A stretch of DNA of 9,985 nt from Rickettsiales bacterium. Its GTDB lineage: Bacteria > Pseudomonadota > Alphaproteobacteria > Rickettsiales > CANDYO01. How positions within the stretch are numbered: the first letter of the stretch is position 1; every line of letters starts with the position of its first letter. Shown piece by piece: positions 5,831 to 9,985 of this stretch. A program made the translations under genes and the position numbers. Below the pieces are notes generated by a model. The model had not been told where the DNA came from and did not search any database. It saw nothing but the letters and a program-made list of their open reading frames with translations. The DNA is taken from positions 1 to 9,985 of the forward strand of contig CANDYO010000070.1 of the NCBI GenBank assembly GCA_947424995.1, in the 5' to 3' direction.

Positions 5831-6742
5831 TTAACCTCCTACAATTATTTTAGCAAAATGTTCCGCTGAAAATGGACGTAAATCATCTATTGATTCGCCG
5901 ATACCTATAGCAAGAATAGGTACTGGATATTTACGAGCGATAGCTACAACAATTCCACCTTTAGCAGTTCCATCTAGTTTTGTGATGATCAAGGCATCTA
6001 CTTTTGCAATAGCTTGAAATTTCTCTAGTTGGACTAAGGCGTTTTGACCTGTTGTTGCATCAAGAACAAGGATTATTTCAGGAATAATATTTTCATCAAT
6101 TTTTTGGACTACTTTAATTATTTTAGCAAGCTCTGCCATTAAATGTTCTTTATTATGCAATCTTCCGGCAGTATCTATAAGTAATAAGTCAATATTACTC
6201 TTAATAGCTTCTTGAGCGGCTTTATAAGCAATGCTAGCTGGGTCTGCATTAGCGGCTCCGGTAATTATTGGAACATTAAGCCTGTCAGCCCAAACTACTA
6301 GCTGGTCAACGGCTGCTGCGCGAAAAGTATCACAAGCAGCTAGCATAACTGATTTATTTAGTTGTTTATAATAGTTTGCAAGTTTGGCTATGCTAGTGGT
6401 TTTGCCATTTCCATTAACTCCACACATGATTAATATTTTTGGAGTTCTATCGAAGATAAGTTCTTTCTTGGTAAGCGGTTCTAAAATATTGCTGATTAAT
6501 CCAGCAAGACTTTGCTTTACTTCTTCTACGGTTACTTCTTTATTGAAACGATATTTGTGAGCGAGTTCTTTTACCAGATGTTGAGAAACTTCAACTCCTA
6601 AATCTGCACTAATTAACAAGTCTTCTAATTCTTCAGCGGTTTCTTCATCAAGCTTGCGCTTATGTAGAATATTATCAATGCCAGTAACAAGTCTAGCTGA
6701 TGTTTTAAAAAGACCTGTTTTTAATTTTTCTAGCCAACTCAT
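5831..6742 (-). CDS. ftsY: Signal recognition particle receptor FtsY
   Basis: FtsY is the membrane-associated GTPase that receives ribosome-SRP complexes and delivers inner-membrane proteins to SecYEG. The 303-residue protein is essentially an NG domain with only a short amphipathic N-terminus in place of the long acidic A domain of E. coli, as is common in alphaproteobacteria. GTPase motifs are all present: G1 GVNGNGKTT (108-116), DTFRAAA (138-144), G3 DTAGR (190-194), G4 TKLDG (254-258), and the closing motif IGIGESIDDLRPF (279-291). The gene starts 3 bp after the clpP stop without a clear ribosome-binding site, so it is probably translated by coupling. Ffh is the close relative to exclude; it would have a C-terminal M domain, which is absent. 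Confidence 0.96.
   Translation of the reverse strand: MSWLEKLKTGLFKTSARLVTGIDNILHKRKLDEETAEELEDLLISADLGVEVSQHLVKELAHKYRFNKEVTVEEVKQSLAGLISNILEPLTKKELIFDRTPKILIMCGVNGNGKTTSIAKLANYYKQLNKSVMLAACDTFRAAAVDQLVVWADRLNVPIITGAANADPASIAYKAAQEAIKSNIDLLLIDTAGRLHNKEHLMAELAKIIKVVQKIDENIIPEIILVLDATTGQNALVQLEKFQAIAKVDALIITKLDGTAKGGIVVAIARKYPVPILAIGIGESIDDLRPFSAEHFAKIIVGG
5834..5840 (-). promoter_or_regulatory. Ideal ribosome-binding site of crcB embedded in the ftsY C-terminus
   Basis: AGGAGGT on the minus strand overlaps the terminal GGA GGT codons (Gly-Gly) of ftsY and sits 4 bp before the crcB ATG. It is the strongest Shine-Dalgarno match I see in the window and suggests that crcB is translated efficiently even though it is a distal gene. 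Confidence 0.75.
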
Positions 6743-6745
6743 AAA

Positions 6746-7363
6746 TTATTTGATTATTTCACGTTTAGTGATAATTTCATCAATTAGGCCAAAATCTTTT
6801 GCTTCTTGTGGGCTCATGAAATTATCCCGCTCCATTGATTGCTCAACAGTAGCGTAATCTTTGTTAGTATGATAAGCATAAATTTCATTTAATTTACGCT
6901 TTGTCGCCAACATTTCTTCCAGCTGAATGGCTGCATCAGTGGCTTGACCACGAAAACCTCCAATTACTTGATGAATCATGATCCTTGAATTAGGTAAAGA
7001 ATAACGCATTCCTTTTTCACCAGCCGTAAGCAATAATGATCCGCATGAGCAAGCTTGGCCAATACAAATAGTGCTAATTCTTGGCTTAATATATTGCATA
7101 GTATCATACATCGCCATGGCAGAAGTTACTATTCCACCTGGAGAATTAATATACATAGCAATATCTTTATCAGGATTTTCTGCTTCTAAAAATAATAATT
7201 GAGCAACTACTAGGCAAGACATTGTGTCATCAACTTGTCCATTGATAAAAATGATCCGCTCTTTTAGCAGTCTAGAGAAAATATCATAAGCTCTTTCTCC
7301 GCGGTTCGTTTGTTCAACCACCATCGGCACTAAATTTAGAGATGTTTGTAGATGTTCTGACAT
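6746..7363 (-). CDS. clpP: ATP-dependent Clp protease proteolytic subunit
   Basis: ClpP forms the 14-subunit serine protease chamber fed by ClpX or ClpA and degrades damaged, ssrA-tagged and regulatory proteins in the cytoplasm. The 205-residue protein is full length. The catalytic triad is S106 (in GQACSCGS), H131 (in NSRIMIHQ) and D180 (in MERDNFMS). The start has the family's short propeptide region before LVPMVVEQT. The motif after the catalytic serine is usually SMG; here it is SCG, and the residue after IMIHQ, usually Pro, is Val. The ATG has AAGG 5 bp upstream and is served by a fair sigma-70-type promoter about 40-65 bp upstream. It heads the clpP-ftsY-crcB-carbonic anhydrase run. clpX is not adjacent. 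Confidence 0.96.
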   Translation of the reverse strand: MSEHLQTSLNLVPMVVEQTNRGERAYDIFSRLLKERIIFINGQVDDTMSCLVVAQLLFLEAENPDKDIAMYINSPGGIVTSAMAMYDTMQYIKPRISTICIGQACSCGSLLLTAGEKGMRYSLPNSRIMIHQVIGGFRGQATDAAIQLEEMLATKRKLNEIYAYHTNKDYATVEQSMERDNFMSPQEAKDFGLIDEIITKREIIK

Positions 7364-7401
7364 GATAACCTTAGTTTTTATAATAAAAATTGACTGAATT
7401 C

Positions 7402-7430
7402 ATTGTAGGGTAAGGAGGAAAGATAGTAAA
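7402..7430 (-). promoter_or_regulatory. Candidate sigma-70 promoter for clpP and downstream genes
   Basis: Reading the minus strand, TTTACT (7425-7430) and TACAAT (7402-7407) are separated by exactly 17 bp. The -10 element matches 5 of 6 and the -35 element 4 of 6 consensus bases. Transcription from it would leave a leader of about 30 nt with a ribosome-binding site before the clpP ATG at 7363. It lies just downstream of the hairpin after tig, as expected for the start of a new transcription unit. I found no convincing sigma-32 heat-shock promoter. Confidence 0.45.
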
Positions 7431-7434
7431 TAAC

Positions 7435-7479
7435 TTTAATAATCTCTTACCTAATTTTTTTAAGTAAGAGATTATTAAA
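7435..7479. terminator. 16-bp perfect hairpin between tig and clpP, probable terminator
   Basis: Bases 7435-7450 and 7464-7479 are perfect inverted copies (TTTAATAATCTCTTAC and its complement) with a 13-nt loop. It lies 6 bp beyond the tig stop codon. The stem has only three G:C pairs, and the bases after it on the minus strand (TTATTTACT) are U-rich but not a clean U-tract. It most likely ends or stabilises the tRNA-tig transcript and separates it from clpP. Confidence 0.6.
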
Positions 7480-7484
7480 ATAAA

Positions 7485-8879
7485 TTAGGCTGCTGCTATT
7501 TCAAGTAAATCCTTAACTTTGATTGATTTTTCAACATTGGTAATTTGACCAAATATATGCTGAACAACTTTTTCTTCAATTATATTTCCCTTTAAATCTT
7601 CTACAGCTTTTGGATTTTCAGTATAATGTTTTATAACCGCTTGTGCTGATTCTGGATTAGCCATTGCTCTAGCGCGAACGGCTCCTATTATATCTTCTTG
7701 AGTTATTTGAATATTATATGATTTTGCCATTTCAGCAAGTAACATACCCAGCTTTACACGACGTTTAGCCAATTTTAAATATTCTTCTTTTAGTTCTTCT
7801 TCTGGTTTATTAACATCAGCATGGTTATATTGACGCAAATATTCAACATTTTTCCATAAATTTTTGAATTCATCATCTAGTAATGCTTGCGGTATATTAA
7901 AGTCGCAGCAGCTATCTAGCTTATCAAATAACTCTGTTTTCATTTTAATTAAACGCTTTTCTTCACATTCTTTATCTAAGCCTTGCTTAATCTTGTCATG
8001 CAACTCTTCTACCGATGCAAATCCTACGAATTTAGCTAGTTCATCTTCTTTTGTAAAAACAGACGCTTGCTGAATTTCATTGATAGTAACTGCAAATTCT
8101 ACAGCTTTGCCGGCAAAGTTTTTTTCATGATAATTTTCAGGGAAAGTTACTTTAACCAAAATATTATCGCCAACTTTATGATTTAAAAGTTGGTCTTCAA
8201 AATTATCAATAAAAGTTTTAGTTCCCAGTTCTAAAGTATGGTTTTTTGCAGTTCCTCCAGGGAATGCAGCTCCATCTATTTTTCCTTCAAAATCAATAAT
8301 AACCTTATCGCCATTGGCAGCTTTATGCTTTTCTTCAGCTTTGGTATAATTTTTATAACGAGTAAGTAATTGATCAGAGCGTTCTTTAATATCTGCTTTG
8401 GTAATTTCATAAATTGGCTTAGCTAAAGTTATATCTTCAAGCTTAGGTAAAGTAATCTTTGGCATAAGACTTAACGTAACTTCAAATTCCAAGCCTTTTT
8501 CAAAGCTAAAGTCTTTTACATTTATTTGTGGTGATGCAATTAGTTCTAATTTAGCTTGTTCAAGAATTGATTGAACGGCATCATTAATAACATTATTTAC
8601 TATATCACCAGTTAAATCAGACTCATGTTGTTTCCAGACAACATTTAAAGGCGCTTTACCAGGTCTAAAGCCTTTTAAGTTGCTGTTTTTAGCCATAAAA
8701 GATAGTTTAAAATCTTTTATCTTATTTAAGGCTCCGGCTGGAAATGTTACATTAAAGCTCTTGGTAAGTTCTTCATTAACCAAAGGATTTGAAGAGCCAG
8801 TATATTCTACAGAACTGCCATCACGGTTAGTAGTAGATAAGCTTAAAGGATAATTGGCTTGAAAAATTTCTGTGCTCAT
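7485..8879 (-). CDS. tig: Trigger factor, ribosome-associated chaperone and peptidyl-prolyl isomerase
   Basis: Trigger factor binds ribosomal protein L23 at the exit tunnel and shields new chains. I take the ATG at 8879 (464 residues); an open frame continues to 8945 but runs into the tRNA gene, so that start is excluded. The ribosome-binding signature GFRPGKAP is at residues 70-77, the FKBP-type PPIase domain at about 187-270 (IIDFEGKIDG to FAVTINEIQ), and the helical substrate-binding domain follows, with RRVKLGMLLAEMAK and KHYTENPKAVEDLKG near the end. In most homologues the GFRxGK motif lies near residue 45, so this protein has about 25 extra N-terminal residues. No good internal start removes them. 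The gene lies 34 bp downstream of a tRNA-Leu gene and may share its transcript. AAGAGAG just upstream is a modest ribosome-binding site. Confidence 0.93.
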   Translation of the reverse strand: MSTEIFQANYPLSLSTTNRDGSSVEYTGSSNPLVNEELTKSFNVTFPAGALNKIKDFKLSFMAKNSNLKGFRPGKAPLNVVWKQHESDLTGDIVNNVINDAVQSILEQAKLELIASPQINVKDFSFEKGLEFEVTLSLMPKITLPKLEDITLAKPIYEITKADIKERSDQLLTRYKNYTKAEEKHKAANGDKVIIDFEGKIDGAAFPGGTAKNHTLELGTKTFIDNFEDQLLNHKVGDNILVKVTFPENYHEKNFAGKAVEFAVTINEIQQASVFTKEDELAKFVGFASVEELHDKIKQGLDKECEEKRLIKMKTELFDKLDSCCDFNIPQALLDDEFKNLWKNVEYLRQYNHADVNKPEEELKEEYLKLAKRRVKLGMLLAEMAKSYNIQITQEDIIGAVRARAMANPESAQAVIKHYTENPKAVEDLKGNIIEEKVVQHIFGQITNVEKSIKVKDLLEIAAA

Positions 8880-8913
8880 GATCGCTCTCTTACAGTGATT
8901 GTATTTGTAATTA

Positions 8914-8998
8914 TGGTACGGGTGAAGGGACTTGAACCCCCACAACTCTCGTTACTAGAACCTAAATCTAGCGCGTCTACCAGTTCCGCCACACCCGC
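8914..8998 (-). tRNA. tRNA-Leu, anticodon UAG
   Basis: The 85-nt sequence folds into a complete class II tRNA. The acceptor stem is GCGGGTG/CACCCGT with a G-U first pair, and the D stem is GCG/CGC. The anticodon stem CTAGA/TCTAG encloses loop TTTAGGT with anticodon TAG (plus-strand CTA at 8962-8964), which reads CUA leucine codons. A 13-nt variable arm (AAC/GTT stem) and a T arm with loop TTCAAGT complete it. Discriminator A and the CCA end are encoded (8914-8917). It precedes tig on the same strand. Confidence 0.97.
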
Positions 8999-9030
8999 AA
9001 AATATCAACTTCAACTTAGCTGAAGGGTAG

Positions 9031-9059
9031 TTTTTACCACATCAAGTTAATAATTGCAA
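9031..9059 (-). promoter_or_regulatory. Weak candidate promoter upstream of tRNA-Leu
   Basis: On the minus strand TTGCAA (9054-9059) and TAAAAA (9031-9036) are separated by 17 bp, each matching 4 of 6 consensus bases. It is the best-placed pair in the 98-bp gap between the lolA stop and the tRNA, and would give a leader of about 25-30 nt removed by RNase P. A TTGACC at 9063-9068 is a better -35 but lacks a partner at the right distance. Confidence 0.25.
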
Positions 9060-9096
9060 TAGGGTCAAACGGCTTTATTAAAAATAATATATAAAA

Positions 9097-9774
9097 TTAT
9101 CGGCGATTACGAAAAATATCACGGTGAAAATAAAATAATTGCTTTCCAATAGGTTGGTTATATGTGATTTGACTAAATATCATATCTATTTCATTTTCTT
9201 CTGTAGTAATCGTAATTTGCAAAAGCTCAATAGAAGGATATGAAAATTTAAGGGTTAAAAATAACCGTTGTGAGGATTTTTTATTATCTTCTTTAATACT
9301 AAGAGTTATAAATTGTTTTTCCTTGTCTATTTCAACAAGATTTAAATTATTAAAATTAATTTCGCTTTGAGCTAATAATTTCAGAACATTAATATCAGAG
9401 CTAGAATAGCTTACCTCATCCAAATCCTGATCATAATAAGTAAGCCTGTTATCATTTATGATTAACAATATAGGGGATGGTTTTAAATATTCGCAGCGAA
9501 TTTTACCAGGTTTACTAATTAAAAGTTTGCCATATCTTATGTTTCCTTCTTTATTTGATTGCTTAAATTGAGCGATGAAGGTTTCGAAGCTATTCAAATA
9601 ATTTTCTATCTCGGCTATTTCTTTTGCATGAGTCTTATAAAGAGAAGGGCGAACTTTATCATCATTAAAATATTTTTCTTGAGGAGCAGATGCTGCAATA
9701 TCTTCATCATTAGCAAGAACGTGGCTTGAAATAGCTAATATAAAAACAATAATAATTTTAAGCAGTTTCGCCAT
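9097..9774 (-). CDS. lolA: Outer-membrane lipoprotein carrier protein LolA
   Basis: LolA is the periplasmic chaperone that carries lipoproteins from the LolCDE transporter to the outer membrane. The 225-residue protein starts with a Sec signal peptide (MAKLLK, a hydrophobic core, likely cut after SSHVLA near residue 21). After an acidic linker it shows the LolA pattern: FIAQFKQ, then GKLLISKPGKIRCEYLKPSP (residues 82-101), followed by LLIINDNRLTYYDQDLDEVSY. The rest alternates strands as expected for the open beta-barrel. The length is close to the usual 200-220. It overlaps the end of gltX by 17 bp in another frame, so the two are cotranscribed. Its biological link in this window is BamD, itself a lipoprotein client. 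Sequence conservation is moderate, and a different LolA-like carrier cannot be fully ruled out. Confidence 0.85.
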   Translation of the reverse strand: MAKLLKIIIVFILAISSHVLANDEDIAASAPQEKYFNDDKVRPSLYKTHAKEIAEIENYLNSFETFIAQFKQSNKEGNIRYGKLLISKPGKIRCEYLKPSPILLIINDNRLTYYDQDLDEVSYSSSDINVLKLLAQSEINFNNLNLVEIDKEKQFITLSIKEDNKKSSQRLFLTLKFSYPSIELLQITITTEENEIDMIFSQITYNQPIGKQLFYFHRDIFRNRR

Positions 9775-9985
9775 TTAATCTTTTCTCTATTCTATCTCTG
9801 CCAATTAAAGGCAATAATAATTTTAATTCTGGGCCAGATTCTTTACCAGTTAAGGCGAGTCTAAGCGGCATAAATAATTGTTTACCCACTCTGCCTGTTT
9901 GGGCCTTTATTTTGCTAATCCAAATTTCCCAAGTGGTTAGGTCACACTCTCCAGCTGGCAATAAGTTGCAAGCAGCTTGAAGAAA
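9758..9985 (-). CDS. gltX: Glutamyl-tRNA synthetase, C-terminal fragment (continues beyond the right edge)
   Basis: The last 75 codons of gltX are present; the reading frame is open to base 9985 and the gene begins outside the window. GltX charges tRNA-Glu, and in many alphaproteobacteria also tRNA-Gln, with glutamate. The visible part is the end of the anticodon-binding domain, with the conserved run TGRVGKQLFMPLRLALTG followed by GPELKLLLPLIGRDRIEKRL. The HIGH and KMSKS motifs would be in the missing part. Many Rickettsiales carry two gltX copies, and this fragment does not tell which one it is. The stop codon lies inside lolA. Confidence 0.93.
   Translation of the reverse strand, partial: FLQAACNLLPAGECDLTTWEIWISKIKAQTGRVGKQLFMPLRLALTGKESGPELKLLLPLIGRDRIEKRLNGETA

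Noticed and set aside
6654..6857. Open reading frame of 67 codons on the plus strand
   Set aside because: It is antisense to the 5' end of ftsY and the 3' end of clpP, both solid genes.
7864..8073. Serine-rich open reading frame of 69 codons on the plus strand
   Set aside because: It is the antisense shadow of the trigger factor helical domain; serine richness is an effect of reverse reading of Glu/Leu-rich codons.
8880..8945. Upstream in-frame extension of trigger factor
   Set aside because: It would run into the 3' half of the tRNA-Leu gene; the ATG at 8879 has a plausible ribosome-binding site and is the first start after the tRNA.
9009..9025. Short palindrome CTTCA/TGAAG upstream of tRNA-Leu
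   Set aside because: The stem is only 5 bp with a mismatch inside and no U-tract in the direction of transcription, so I do not call a terminator; it may be part of the tRNA leader.
9076..9099. AT-only inverted repeats after the lolA stop
   Set aside because: Short A/T palindromes are expected by chance in DNA this AT-rich.
1..9985. CRISPR array, insertion sequence, toxin-antitoxin pair or novel defence system
   Set aside because: No regularly spaced repeats, transposase motifs or paired small unknown genes are visible; almost every coding base belongs to a recognised family.

Overview
The window is an AT-rich stretch (by eye about one third G+C) of densely packed bacterial housekeeping genes. 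Gene content, protein sequences and gene order point to an intracellular alphaproteobacterium of the order Rickettsiales. I cannot resolve the family; a Rickettsiaceae or Midichloriaceae endosymbiont would fit. Supporting points are the PPSR-coaE-dnaQ cluster typical of alphaproteobacterial origins, the bamD-recN pair, the short 303-residue FtsY, and rickettsial-looking ClpP and trigger factor.

Layout. Bases 1-109 hold no gene. They contain two perfect DnaA boxes and a third weak one, phased at 12 bp, and probably form the edge of the chromosomal replication origin. Bases 110-4629 (plus strand) are one tight run: PPDK regulatory protein, coaE, dnaQ, bamD, recN. Junctions range from a 4-bp overlap to 12 bp. 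From 4634 to the right edge every gene is on the minus strand. In transcription order these are the 3' end of gltX, lolA, tRNA-Leu(UAG), tig, then a 16-bp hairpin and a promoter, followed by clpP, ftsY, crcB and an alpha-carbonic anhydrase. recN and the carbonic anhydrase converge with only 4 bp between their stop codons.

Functionally the genes cover control of pyruvate/PEP interconversion (PPSR), CoA synthesis (coaE), replication proofreading and break repair (dnaQ, recN), outer-membrane biogenesis (bamD, lolA), translation (gltX, tRNA-Leu) and protein folding, targeting and turnover (tig, ftsY, clpP). There are two accessory-looking genes, a fluoride channel (crcB) and a periplasmic carbonic anhydrase, at the distal end of the clpP-ftsY run.

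I see no mobile element, CRISPR array, toxin-antitoxin pair or undescribed multigene system. The points most worth checking are the origin-like DnaA array, the carbonic anhydrase (unexpected in this kind of organism and without a recognisable proton-shuttle motif), the long N-terminus of trigger factor, and several inverted repeats at gene junctions.
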